Assembly: GCF_002994445.1 (NCBI RefSeq)
Contig: NZ_MRZJ01000002.1
Coordinates: 186,001 to 250,000 of the forward strand
DNA: 64,000 nt
From: Staphylococcus simulans
Lineage (GTDB): Bacteria; Bacillota; Bacilli; Staphylococcales; Staphylococcaceae
Direction: 5' to 3'
Shown: positions 54,771-63,489 of the stretch, piece after piece
Layout: the number at the start of each line of letters is the position of its first letter
Position numbering within the stretch: the stretch's first letter is position 1
Made by a program: the position numbers and the translations under genes
The notes under the pieces: model-generated
What the model saw: the letters and a program-made list of their open reading frames with translations, nothing else
The model's database searches: none
Told to the model about the DNA's origin: nothing

Positions 54771-55772
54771 ATGTCAGAACGTTATTCCAGACAAATATTA
54801 TTTAAGAATATCGGAGCAGAGGGACAAAAGAAAATAACGCAAAAGCATGTCCTGATTATCGGTATGGGTGCATTAGGAACACATATCGCTGACGGATTAG
54901 TCAGAGCAGGCATTCGTCAGTTGACGATAGTGGATAGAGATTATATCGAATTCAGTAATCTGCAAAGACAAATGTTGTATACAGAAAAGGATGCGATCGA
55001 TGCGATGCCAAAAGTCATTGCGGCTAAAGAAAAGCTGCAAGCTATTCGCAGCGATGTAGTGATTGATGCGCATATTGCACAAGTAAATCCTCAGTTTCTC
55101 GAGGATTACGGACAGTCTGCAGATTTAATATTAGATGCGACAGACAACTTTGATACACGCTTATTAGTCAATGACTTTGCGTACAAATACGAGATACCTT
55201 GGATTTATGGCGGTGTGGTACAAAGTACATACATTGAAGCGGCTTTTATTCCAGGACAGACACCTTGTTTCAATTGTTTGATGCCGCAGCTGCCGGTAAT
55301 TAATATGACTTGTGATACTGTAGGGGTAATTCAGCCGGCGGTGACGATGACAACAAGTCTTCAAATCCGAGATGCGTTGAAAATTCTAACAGAGACACCT
55401 TTTACGCCTAAATTGACTTACGGCGATATTTGGGAAGGTACGCATTATACGTTCGGTTTCAGCCGAATGTTCAATCCAGAATGCCATACGTGCGGCAAAG
55501 CGCCGACTTACCCGCATTTAAATCATACAGATTTGCAGTTTGCGACATTATGCGGCAGAGATACTGTGCAGTACAACAATGAAGATATTACCCAGGAAAT
55601 GCTCAGAGCATATTTAGATACGCATCATATTCAATATCATGCGAATCCTTATATGATCCGTTTTGAATTCAACAATCATCGTATTGTGAGCTTTTCAGGC
55701 GGACGGATGCTGATTCACGGCATGACACGACCTGAAGAAGCTATCAAGCTTATGAATCAATTATTAGGATAA
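54771..55772 (+). CDS. moeB: molybdopterin-synthase adenylyltransferase MoeB (ThiF/HesA family)
   Basis: This 333-residue protein activates the C-terminal Gly-Gly of MoaD. It has RYSRQILFKNIG start, nucleotide motif IGMGALGTHIADGLVRAG (about 30-47), DATDNFDTR, zinc Cys pairs CFNC (about 165) and CHTC (about 243), and the catalytic-Cys region CDTVGV. About 70 C-terminal residues extend beyond the ThiF core without being a rhodanese domain. ThiF cannot be fully excluded, but the neighbours favour MoeB. Confidence 0.85.
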   Translation: MSERYSRQILFKNIGAEGQKKITQKHVLIIGMGALGTHIADGLVRAGIRQLTIVDRDYIEFSNLQRQMLYTEKDAIDAMPKVIAAKEKLQAIRSDVVIDAHIAQVNPQFLEDYGQSADLILDATDNFDTRLLVNDFAYKYEIPWIYGGVVQSTYIEAAFIPGQTPCFNCLMPQLPVINMTCDTVGVIQPAVTMTTSLQIRDALKILTETPFTPKLTYGDIWEGTHYTFGFSRMFNPECHTCGKAPTYPHLNHTDLQFATLCGRDTVQYNNEDITQEMLRAYLDTHHIQYHANPYMIRFEFNNHRIVSFSGGRMLIHGMTRPEEAIKLMNQLLG

Positions 55773-55798
55773 ATCTTTGAAATTGGAGGCCGATTTGA

Positions 55799-56308
55799 AT
55801 GAAGAATGAACATGTTAATGTCAAATTAGATAGAACGATTAATGCGGCGGTATTAACCGTGTCTGATACAAGAACAAAAGAAACAGATAAAGGCGGCAAG
55901 CTGGCTAAAGAATTATTATCTGAACTTAATGTGGAAATTACAGATGAACACTACACAATTGTCAAAGATGACAAACAAGCGATTACTGAACAAGTTCAGC
56001 TTTGGTTGAATGATGGTGTAGATGTCATTATTACAACAGGCGGTACAGGTATTGCACAACGTGATGTGACAATCGAAGCAGTTACACCATTACTGACAAA
56101 AGAAATTGAAGGTTTCGGAGAATTGTTCAGATATTTAAGCTACGCAGAAGATGTCGGAACACGTGCATTATTATCACGTGCTGTCGGCGGTACAGTAGGC
56201 GAACAATTGATCTTCTCATTACCAGGTTCTTCAGGTGCCGTGAAACTTGCATTGGAAAAACTGATTAAACCAGAATTGAACCATTTAATTCATGAATTAA
56301 CAAAATAA
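55799..56308 (+). CDS. moaB: molybdenum cofactor protein MoaB (MogA/MoaB family)
   Basis: This 169-residue protein has the MoCF-binding fold: [31 protein letters not shown] and the C-terminal [16 protein letters not shown]. Such proteins adenylate molybdopterin before metal insertion by MoeA. TTGGAGG precedes ATG 55799. It lies 26 bp after moeB. Confidence 0.93.
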   Translation: MKNEHVNVKLDRTINAAVLTVSDTRTKETDKGGKLAKELLSELNVEITDEHYTIVKDDKQAITEQVQLWLNDGVDVIITTGGTGIAQRDVTIEAVTPLLTKEIEGFGELFRYLSYAEDVGTRALLSRAVGGTVGEQLIFSLPGSSGAVKLALEKLIKPELNHLIHELTK

Positions 56309-56318
56309 AGGCAAGATT

Positions 56319-56360
56319 AAGCGGTTAGGTTTCTACCAAAGTAAAAACTAACCGCTTCTT
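56319..56360 (+). terminator. terminator of moeB-moaB
   Basis: AAGCGGTTAG (56319-56328) pairs with CTAACCGCTT (56348-56357). The T-run is weak. Confidence 0.55.
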
Positions 56361-56428
56361 AGCATCATTTTTCATCCATTCAGCCTATTTCATATAGGCT
56401 TTATGCATTATATAATAGGTTTAACATG

Positions 56429-56488
56429 AAAAAAGCGAAATGACTTCAAAGCAATCGTAAGCTATACAATTGCTATGCATCATTTCGC
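56429..56488 (-). terminator. terminator of moaC
   Basis: GCGAAATGA (56435-56443) pairs with TCATTTCGC (56480-56488), with an inner AGCAAT/ATTGCT stem. TTTTTT follows on the minus strand. Confidence 0.75.
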
Positions 56489-56547
56489 GTTATTGTGCTG
56501 TTTTATTGTTTTACTCAAAAAACGGGTATTGCATTAAAATAAGCAGG

Positions 56548-57033
56548 TTACTCAGATGCTCTCTGGTAATCGCCGGATTTGCCTCCGGATTTTGAGATAA
56601 GGTAAGTTTCGCCGATGACCATGCCTTTATCGAGTGCTTTGGTCATATCGTAAACGGTTAAAGCTGTTGCTGAAGCAGCTGTGAGAGCTTCCATTTCTAC
56701 GCCGGTCTTGCCAGAAGTAGAGACGGTTGCTTCAATGTTAAGTGTATAAGACGATGTTGTATCCCACTCGAATGCAATATCGATACCTGTCAGTGAGAGC
56801 GGATGACACATAGGAATAATCGTAGAGGTATTTTTAGCTGCCATGATTCCCGCGATTTGGGCAGTATTCAGCACATTACCTTTCTTATTTGTATGTTCGA
56901 TAATTTGTTTGTAAATTGCTTCGTTAACTGTAATGCTGGAATGTGCAATTGCAGTACGTTTCGTAATCGATTTATCGGAAACGTCGACCATTTTCGCATT
57001 CCCTTGTGCATTAATATGAGTAAATTCAGACAT
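56548..57033 (-). CDS. moaC: cyclic pyranopterin monophosphate synthase MoaC
   Basis: This 161-residue protein converts the MoaA product to cyclic pyranopterin monophosphate. Landmarks are [43 protein letters not shown] with the active-site CHPL, and [23 protein letters not shown]. It stands alone on the minus strand between moaB and moeA, whose start lies about 63 bp away in the opposite direction. Confidence 0.95.
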   Translation of the reverse strand: MSEFTHINAQGNAKMVDVSDKSITKRTAIAHSSITVNEAIYKQIIEHTNKKGNVLNTAQIAGIMAAKNTSTIIPMCHPLSLTGIDIAFEWDTTSSYTLNIEATVSTSGKTGVEMEALTAASATALTVYDMTKALDKGMVIGETYLISKSGGKSGDYQRASE

Positions 57034-57096
57034 GTTATTCCTCCTCGCTTAGACATTATAGCATGAAATAAATTGAATGATAGGAGTAGATAGTAT

Positions 57097-58356
57097 ATGC
57101 CAGTTGAAAAGAGAAATCCGATTGCGGTGAAAGAAGCCATTAAACGTGTGGTAGAACAAGATATTCGTATGCGAGGTCAAAACGTACCTTTAAATGACAG
57201 TTTAGGTTATATTCTTTCAGAAGATATTGTAGCAACATATGAAATTCCGCGCTTTGATAAATCGCCTTTCGATGGTTTTGCGCTGCGCAGTGAAGATACA
57301 CAAGGGGCAAGCGGCGACAACCGTATCGAATTCGAAGTGATTGATCACATTGGCGCAGGCAGTGTTTCTGATAAAACAGTTGGTCCGAATCAAGCAGTGC
57401 GCATCATGACAGGTGCAGAAATGCCTGCAGGTGCAGATGCTGTAGTCATGCTTGAACAAACGCGTGAAGGCGAGCATTCATTTACTATCCGCAAGCCATT
57501 CGAACCGAATGAAAACGTATCGTTAAAAGGTGAAGAAACAGAAGTCGGAGATGTTGTATTGAAACAAGGTCAGCGTATCAATGCCGGTGCGATTGCGGTA
57601 CTTGCGACATTCGGCTATACAGAAGTACCGGTGAAAAGATTGCCTTCTGCTGCGATAATCGCAACAGGCAGTGAACTCTTAGATGTCGATGATGAATTAG
57701 AACCAGGTAAAATCCGTAATTCCAACGGACCGATGATTCAAGGATTATTGAAACAGTTCGGTTTAACTGGAGAAGTCTATAAAATTCAAGAAGATGACTT
57801 CGAAAGCAGCTTAGCTGTTGTAAAAGAAGCTTTATCAACACATGATATGGTTATTACTACAGGCGGCGTTTCTGTCGGAGATTTTGATTATCTGCCATCT
57901 ATCTATAAATCGTTAGGTGCTGAAGTATTATTCAATAAAGTTCAAATGCGCCCAGGAAGTGTAACAACTGTTGCGGTCGCAGACGGCCATTATTTATTCG
58001 GCTTATCAGGCAATCCATCTGCATGTTATACAGGTTTTGAGTTATTTGTGAAACCGGCAGTATTGAATATGATGGGCGCAAAAGAAAGATTCCCGCAAGT
58101 TGTTAAAGCAACTTTAATGGAAGACTTCAAGAAAGCTAATCCATTTACACGTTTCATTCGTGCTAAAGCAACATTAAACGGTATGCAAGCAACGGTAGTA
58201 CCTTCTGGCTTTAACAAATCAGGTGCTGTTGTAGCAATTGCTCACAGTAATGCGATGATTATGCTGCCGAGCGGTACACGCGGCTTTGAAAAAGGCCATA
58301 CTGTAGATGTTATCTTAACTGAAACAGATACATTTGAAGAGGAACTGTCATTATGA
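57097..58356 (+). CDS. moeA: molybdopterin molybdenumtransferase MoeA
   Basis: This 419-residue protein inserts molybdate into adenylated molybdopterin. Landmarks are IPRFDKSPFDGFALR, VRIMTGAEMPAGADAVVMLEQT, IIATGSELLDVDDEL, ITTGGVSVGDFDY and LSGNPSACYTGFELF. It is the first gene of the moeA-mobB-moaE-moaD-mobA-moaA operon and overlaps mobB by 4 bp. Confidence 0.95.
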   Translation: MPVEKRNPIAVKEAIKRVVEQDIRMRGQNVPLNDSLGYILSEDIVATYEIPRFDKSPFDGFALRSEDTQGASGDNRIEFEVIDHIGAGSVSDKTVGPNQAVRIMTGAEMPAGADAVVMLEQTREGEHSFTIRKPFEPNENVSLKGEETEVGDVVLKQGQRINAGAIAVLATFGYTEVPVKRLPSAAIIATGSELLDVDDELEPGKIRNSNGPMIQGLLKQFGLTGEVYKIQEDDFESSLAVVKEALSTHDMVITTGGVSVGDFDYLPSIYKSLGAEVLFNKVQMRPGSVTTVAVADGHYLFGLSGNPSACYTGFELFVKPAVLNMMGAKERFPQVVKATLMEDFKKANPFTRFIRAKATLNGMQATVVPSGFNKSGAVVAIAHSNAMIMLPSGTRGFEKGHTVDVILTETDTFEEELSL

Positions 58357-58835
58357 TTTTACAGATTGTGGGGTATAAAGATTCCGGCAAAACAACAGTG
58401 TTGCAAGCACTGGTTGGATTTTTGAAAGCACAAGGCTATCGTGTGGTCACGGTTAAGCATCATGGGCATGGTGCTGAAGATATTGCATTGCCTGATGCTG
58501 AAGTCGATCATATGAAACATTTTAATGCAGGTGCTGATCAAAGTATTGTGCAAGGACATCAATTGCGCGAAACGTTAACACGTACTGCTGAATCTGATTT
58601 ATCCCGCATCATTGCCAAAGCTGTAACGATTGATTATGATATTGTGCTGGTTGAAGGATTCAAACAAGCAGACTACGATAAAATCATTATTTATAAAAAC
58701 TCTGAGGAATACTCTTCTTTATCAGCGCTGAGTCATGTACAATATAAGTTACCGTTTCAAAATACTTCAGATTTAAGCCATTTAAAAGAATGGCTGATAT
58801 CTTTTATCGATAGAAAAAAGGATGAGTCAAAATGA
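58353..58835 (+). CDS. mobB: molybdopterin-guanine dinucleotide biosynthesis GTPase MobB
   Basis: This 160-residue protein has a P-loop (VGYKDSGKTTVLQAL, about 6-20) and the GHGAEDIALPDAEVDHMKHFNAGADQSI segment of the MobB family, thought to deliver GTP to MobA. It overlaps moeA and moaE by 4 bp each (ATGA junctions). Confidence 0.92.
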   Translation: MILQIVGYKDSGKTTVLQALVGFLKAQGYRVVTVKHHGHGAEDIALPDAEVDHMKHFNAGADQSIVQGHQLRETLTRTAESDLSRIIAKAVTIDYDIVLVEGFKQADYDKIIIYKNSEEYSSLSALSHVQYKLPFQNTSDLSHLKEWLISFIDRKKDESK

Positions 58836-59287
58836 AACAATTCGAAGTTGTCACTGATCCGATTCAAACAGAACAATACCGCGACTTCACCTTGACACCG
58901 CATCAAGGGGCAGTTGTAGTATTTACAGGACATGTGCGCGAATGGACAAAAGGAATTCGTACAGAACACCTTGAATATGAAGCTTATATCCCGATGGCAG
59001 AGAAAAAATTAGCTCAAATCGGCGATGAAATCAATGAACAATGGCCGGGTACGATTGTTAGTATCGTACACCGTATCGGACCGCTTCATATTTCTGATAT
59101 TGCAGTCTTGATTGCAGTATCTTCACCGCATCGAAAAGATGCTTATGCGGCCAATGAATATGCGATTGACCGCATAAAAGAGGTCGTACCGATTTGGAAA
59201 AAAGAAATTTGGGAAGATGGCGCAGAATGGATCGGCCATCAACGCGGTTATCATGATGATGCAATTGAAAGGGGGCAAACAGAATGA
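58832..59287 (+). CDS. moaE: molybdopterin synthase catalytic subunit MoaE
   Basis: This 151-residue protein has GAVVVFTGHVREWTKG (about 29-44), LEYEAYIPMAEKKLAQI, HRIGPLHISDIAVLIAVSSPHRKDAYAANEYAID and the catalytic Lys region PIWKKEIWEDGAEWIGH. With MoaD it adds the dithiolene sulfurs to form molybdopterin. It overlaps mobB and moaD by 4 bp each. Confidence 0.95.
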   Translation: MKQFEVVTDPIQTEQYRDFTLTPHQGAVVVFTGHVREWTKGIRTEHLEYEAYIPMAEKKLAQIGDEINEQWPGTIVSIVHRIGPLHISDIAVLIAVSSPHRKDAYAANEYAIDRIKEVVPIWKKEIWEDGAEWIGHQRGYHDDAIERGQTE

Positions 59288-59517
59288 AAGTCCTTTATTT
59301 TGCGGAAATCAAAGAAATTTTGCAAAAAGATAATGATCAATTTCAAATCAACGATGAAATGACAGTGGAAGCATTCAAAGACTATTTATTTGATAAGTAT
59401 CCTGAAATCAATGGGAAACAATTTCAAGTTGCACTGAATGAAGAATTTGTGCCGAATCACGAAATGATTCAGCCTTCAGATGTGGTTGCTTTGATTCCAC
59501 CGGTAAGCGGAGGTTAA
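59284..59517 (+). CDS. moaD: molybdopterin synthase sulfur-carrier subunit MoaD
   Basis: This 77-residue ubiquitin-fold protein ends in the required Gly-Gly (VALIPPVSGG), which is adenylated by MoeB and thiocarboxylated. It overlaps moaE by 4 bp, giving stoichiometric expression of the MoaD-MoaE complex. Confidence 0.95.
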   Translation: MKVLYFAEIKEILQKDNDQFQINDEMTVEAFKDYLFDKYPEINGKQFQVALNEEFVPNHEMIQPSDVVALIPPVSGG

Positions 59518-59523
59518 CAGAAA

Positions 59524-60126
59524 GTGAAAGCAATTATATTAGCAGGCGGGCGTTCAGAACGCTTCGGCGCCCCAAAGGCATTTGCACAAATTAATAACAA
59601 AATGTTCTATCAGCACATCATAGATGCGGTAGAAGCAACAAATATGTTCAGTGAAATTATTATCAGTTCCAATGCGGAGCTGGCAGATCGTTTTGAAAAT
59701 GTGAAAGTGATTGTAGATGATGCTCAGCATAAAGATAAAGGGCCGCTTTCAGGGATCTATTCAGTGATGAAACAAGATTATGAAGCGGAACTCTTCTTTG
59801 TGATTTCAGTCGACACACCACTTGTCACTGAAAAAGCGATTAGTGCATTATATCGGTTCTTAGTCGAACATCTGATTGAGGATCAATTAGATATTGCTGG
59901 GTATAAGGAAGACGGATTCCCGATTCCTACTATCGCATTTTACAGTCCGACATGTCTGCCGGTAATTGCACGTGCTTTAGAATCAGATGATTACAGTATG
60001 AAGCATGTGTATAACCAAGTAGCTTCAGATTGGTTAGATGTGCATGAGGCAGAAACACAACCGAATTGGTATAAAAATATCAACTATCCCCAAGATTTAG
60101 CAAGTGTTGAAAATCATTCGCTTTGA
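59524..60126 (+). CDS. mobA: molybdenum cofactor guanylyltransferase MobA
   Basis: This 200-residue nucleotidyltransferase has [18 protein letters not shown] (about 6-23) for GTP binding, [16 protein letters not shown] and [13 protein letters not shown]. It makes the MGD form of the cofactor, the form formate dehydrogenase uses. It starts with GTG 59524, 6 bp after moaD. Confidence 0.93.
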   Translation: MKAIILAGGRSERFGAPKAFAQINNKMFYQHIIDAVEATNMFSEIIISSNAELADRFENVKVIVDDAQHKDKGPLSGIYSVMKQDYEAELFFVISVDTPLVTEKAISALYRFLVEHLIEDQLDIAGYKEDGFPIPTIAFYSPTCLPVIARALESDDYSMKHVYNQVASDWLDVHEAETQPNWYKNINYPQDLASVENHSL

Positions 60127-60171
60127 TGTAAAGTATCAAGCGTAATCAGAGAAAGAGAAGGGGGTCAAAAG

Positions 60172-61194
60172 ATGGTAAAACAAATAACAGATAAACTCGG
60201 TCGTCCGATTCGCGACTTAAGATTATCCGTGACAGATCGCTGTAATTTCAGGTGTGATTACTGTATGCCTAAAGAAATATTCGGCGATGACTTTGTCTTT
60301 TTACCCAAAGATGAATTATTGACTTTCAGTGAAATGGAAAGAATTGCTCGCGTATATACACGTCTAGGTGTGAAGAAAATCCGTATCACAGGCGGAGAAC
60401 CTTTAATGCGCAGAGATTTATATAAATTAATAGCAGCCTTAAACAAAATAGAAGGCGTAGAAGATATTGGTTTAACAACGAACGGCTTATTGCTGAAAAA
60501 GCATGGTCAGAATTTATATGATGCCGGCTTGCGCCGTATTAATGTCAGTTTGGATGCGATAGATGATAAACTCTTCCAATCCATTAATAACCGTAATATC
60601 AAGGCACAAACGATCCTTGAACAAATTGATTATGCTGTATCCATCGGCTTTAAAGTGAAAATCAATGTGGTGGTGCAAAAAGGTGTTAATGATGACCAGA
60701 TTATTCCGATGATTCAATACTTCAAAGATAAAGATATTGAAGTACGTTTTATTGAATTTATGGATGTCGGCAATGATAACGGCTGGGATTTCAGCAAAGT
60801 CGTAACTAAAGATGAGATGTTGACGATGATTGAAGATGAGTTCGATATTGAAGCAGTCGAACCGAAATATTATGGGGAAGTCGCAAAATATTATCGTCAT
60901 AAAGATAACGGTGCACAGTTCGGATTGATTACTAGTGTTTCTCAATCATTCTGTTCTACATGTACCAGAGCACGTTTGTCTTCAGACGGCAAGTTCTACG
61001 GCTGTTTATTCAGTACAGTCGACGGCTTTAATGTCAAAGAATTTATGCGTTCAGGCAAAACAGACGAACAGCTCCAAGCGAAATTTGAAGAACTTTGGAA
61101 TATTCGAGATGATCGTTATTCTGATGAGCGTACAGAACAAACTGTCGCAAACCGCAGACGCAAGAAAATCAACATGAATTATATCGGCGGTTAA
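60172..61194 (+). CDS. moaA: GTP 3',8-cyclase MoaA (radical SAM)
   Basis: This 340-residue radical SAM enzyme catalyses the first step of cofactor synthesis. The N-terminal cluster motif CNFRCDYC has Cys24, 28 and 31. The second 4Fe-4S cluster is bound by the C-terminal Cys in [20 protein letters not shown]. It ends in NYIGG, the conserved Gly-Gly tail that enters the active site. AAGGGGG precedes ATG 60172. Confidence 0.96.
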   Translation: MVKQITDKLGRPIRDLRLSVTDRCNFRCDYCMPKEIFGDDFVFLPKDELLTFSEMERIARVYTRLGVKKIRITGGEPLMRRDLYKLIAALNKIEGVEDIGLTTNGLLLKKHGQNLYDAGLRRINVSLDAIDDKLFQSINNRNIKAQTILEQIDYAVSIGFKVKINVVVQKGVNDDQIIPMIQYFKDKDIEVRFIEFMDVGNDNGWDFSKVVTKDEMLTMIEDEFDIEAVEPKYYGEVAKYYRHKDNGAQFGLITSVSQSFCSTCTRARLSSDGKFYGCLFSTVDGFNVKEFMRSGKTDEQLQAKFEELWNIRDDRYSDERTEQTVANRRRKKINMNYIGG

Positions 61195-61197
61195 ATT

Positions 61198-61244
61198 AAA
61201 AAAGCGTGTATTTTCAATTTCATTTTGAAAATACACGCTTTTTC
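61198..61244. terminator. bidirectional terminator
   Basis: AAAAAGCGTGTATTTTCAA pairs with TTGAAAATACACGCTTTTT. It separates moaA from convergent sarV. Confidence 0.9.
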
Positions 61245-61252
61245 ATGTTTTA

Positions 61253-61597
61253 TTACTTCGCATTTACTTTGAATTCTTTAATCACTTGTGCCACAAACAG
61301 ACGTTGTGCATCATTAAGTAAATAAAAAACTTGACGCTCATCAGTTTCAGAGCGTTCTTTAGCAATGAGCTCTCTTTTGTAGAGCTTGCGAATTAATACA
61401 TCAATCTTACTCGTATTCCATTTCATGTCATAATGTAATGAATCTCTTAACACTTTACCGGTAATTTTGTCTGTACCAAAGAAGCGATATAAAATAATGA
61501 ATTCTTCCATGGACAGATGATACTCGGACTTCAGCCAGTATTTAATTTGGCTGAGCTTGCATTCGGTATCGATAAATTGGTCAATTGTTTGAGTCAT
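61253..61597 (-). CDS. sarV: SarA-family regulator SarV
   Basis: This 114-residue winged-helix protein resembles S. aureus SarV in my memory: QFIDTECKLSQIKYWLKSEYHLSMEEFIILYRF, KVLRDSLHYDMKWNTSKIDVLIRKLYKRELIAKERSETDERQVFYLL. SarV of S. aureus influences autolysis and also lies next to moaA, which supports the symbol. AAGGAGG precedes ATG 61597. Confidence 0.87.
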   Translation of the reverse strand: MTQTIDQFIDTECKLSQIKYWLKSEYHLSMEEFIILYRFFGTDKITGKVLRDSLHYDMKWNTSKIDVLIRKLYKRELIAKERSETDERQVFYLLNDAQRLFVAQVIKEFKVNAK

Positions 61598-61903
61598 AGA
61601 TATTCCTCCTTCTGTTCTTCGTTGTTGTACTCCCCTGGGAATATTAATAGAATAACTTATTATATTATATAACGTTTTTCAAGTTAAATCTATTATGTTT
61701 CGTTTACTATAATAGTAAAATTAGTGAGATATCATGGACATTATGACGAAAGATTGAATAATTTGAGTGATAGGTTCACAAATCATGCAATCTTCAGATA
61801 TGAAATAAATATGACAAATGTCATAAATAAGATGTGACAGACGTTACTAGAGCCGAATTATTTCAAGATATACAATTAATATAAATTGAAATGAGGTGGG
61901 CTT
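61598..61903. other. intergenic region between sarV and the ABC transporter
   Basis: No gene is seen. The main feature is the inverted repeat TATGACAAATGTCATA (61810-61825), followed by a weaker copy TGACAGACGTTA (61835-61846) centred 23 bp later. I saw no strong -35/-10 pair; the spacer is very AT-rich. Confidence 0.5.
61810..61846 (+). promoter_or_regulatory. tandem inverted repeats, candidate response-regulator operator
   Basis: TATGACA-AA-TGTCATA has 7-bp arms, and a degenerate second copy follows. The position, about 60-95 bp before an ABC operon that seems to continue into a sensor kinase gene, suggests binding by the cognate response regulator (inference). Confidence 0.4.
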
Positions 61904-62761
61904 ATGATAAAGATAAATCAGTTAACAAAAAGTTTTAAACGCACAAAAGCAGTAGATCATGTGACTTTAGACATCGCACAAAGCAATTGTACGGCACTCA
62001 TCGGTGTGAACGGTGCTGGGAAATCTACATTGATTGATTTGATTTTAGGCAATCTGCACCCTGACAGCGGAACCATCGATATGGATGGTTTCAAATCCAG
62101 CCAAATCGGTGTACTTTTCCAAAAGACTGTATTTAATGATTTTGTAAAAGTAAAAGAGCTTTATCGGTTATATGCTTCATTTTATAAAGACCCGTTAACG
62201 TTTGATGCATTCCAAAAGATGACACAATTCAGCAAGCAGCAGATGAATCAATATGCGAATAAACTATCCGGCGGTCAGCAGCGTTTATTAGATTTTGCGC
62301 TTGTAATGGTCGGCAAACCGCAGCTGATTATCTTAGATGAGCCGACTTCTGCGATGGATGCTAAGACGAGACGTTATTTTTGGTCTTTAATAGAAACGTT
62401 AAAAACAGAAGGCAAAACAATTCTTTATACAACACATTACTTAGAGGAAGTAGAACGTGTGGCAGATAGAGTGGTTGTGTTGAGAAAAGGACAAGTCATT
62501 AATGATACGACGCCTTCGAAACTCAGACATGAAAACAGAGCTTCAACGATTTGCATGCCTGAAATCTATGAACCGCAAATCAAGCAGCATACAACGTTAG
62601 CTTATCAGAAACATCAAGGAGAACTGCGAATTGTTGCGGATAATGTACAAGCTGTACTTGTAATCTTGATGGGGTTAAAGCTTGATTTAAATGAAATTGA
62701 AATCAAAAAAGGTTCGATTGAAGATTATGTATTTGAAGGAGAACGGGAGGTTTCAGCATGA
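61904..62761 (+). CDS. ABC transporter ATP-binding protein
   Basis: This 285-residue protein has Walker A GVNGAGKST (about 34-42), signature LSGGQQRLLDF (about 122-132), Walker B LIILDEPTSAMD and an H-loop (YTTHYLEEVERVADR). It belongs to the drug/lipid exporter type (CcmA/NatA-like), with a C-terminal regulatory tail of about 70 residues. AGGTGGG precedes ATG 61904. It overlaps the permease gene by 4 bp. Confidence 0.88.
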   Translation: MIKINQLTKSFKRTKAVDHVTLDIAQSNCTALIGVNGAGKSTLIDLILGNLHPDSGTIDMDGFKSSQIGVLFQKTVFNDFVKVKELYRLYASFYKDPLTFDAFQKMTQFSKQQMNQYANKLSGGQQRLLDFALVMVGKPQLIILDEPTSAMDAKTRRYFWSLIETLKTEGKTILYTTHYLEEVERVADRVVVLRKGQVINDTTPSKLRHENRASTICMPEIYEPQIKQHTTLAYQKHQGELRIVADNVQAVLVILMGLKLDLNEIEIKKGSIEDYVFEGEREVSA

Positions 62762-63489
62762 TATTAAGCTACTTAAAACTAGATTGGTCCGTTACTTTGC
62801 GTCAAAAGGTTTATTTATTACTATCAATCGGCTTGCCGCTCGCATTTTTCTTACTCTTTACTGCAATTAATGATGTCCCAAAAGCGCAGCAAAACCAAGT
62901 CTATAAAGAAATATTATTTAATATGACAACTTTCAGTCTGACAAGTTTCTCGCTTATGACATTCCCGACTGAATTATTGCTGGATAAACAAAACGGGTGG
63001 CAAAAGAAATTGTTTGCGACACCGATGACACCTGCACATTATTATTTGGCAAAAGTGCTGAAAATGATGAGTTTATTTGTCATGACGATTGTGCTGATCT
63101 TTATTGTAGGTGCAACAGTCAGAGATATTGAAATGCCGGCGTCTGAGTGGCTGATTTCTGGATTGTTATTGTGGATCGGATCCAGTTTGTTTTTATCTAT
63201 CGGCTTATTGATTGCGCAAAGTGCTGATATTAAACAAGCAGGCGGTATCGGCAACTTATTATATATTGGTTTAGCAATCACTGGCGGTTTATGGTTCCCG
63301 ACAGAACTGTTTCCGAAATGGTTGGAAAAACTTTCTTATTATACACCGACATATCAGCTTAAGCATTTAGGTTTAGAGTTTGTGCAAGATCAAACGATTA
63401 ATTTTACTGCACTTGGTTTTCTTTCTGGTTATTGTATACTATTTATAATTCTTGCTTTAGCCATTCAGAAGAAAACGGATGTGGTGTGA
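62758..63489 (+). CDS. ABC-2 type transporter permease
   Basis: This 243-residue protein has six membrane spans with a large loop after the first, and the ABC-2 pattern (GGLWFPTELFPKWLEKLSYYTPTYQLKHLG near 178-207). With the preceding ATPase it forms an exporter. The order ATPase, permease, then apparent sensor kinase resembles Bacillus yvfRSTU-type loci. The substrate is unknown. Confidence 0.85.
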   Translation: MILSYLKLDWSVTLRQKVYLLLSIGLPLAFFLLFTAINDVPKAQQNQVYKEILFNMTTFSLTSFSLMTFPTELLLDKQNGWQKKLFATPMTPAHYYLAKVLKMMSLFVMTIVLIFIVGATVRDIEMPASEWLISGLLLWIGSSLFLSIGLLIAQSADIKQAGGIGNLLYIGLAITGGLWFPTELFPKWLEKLSYYTPTYQLKHLGLEFVQDQTINFTALGFLSGYCILFIILALAIQKKTDVV

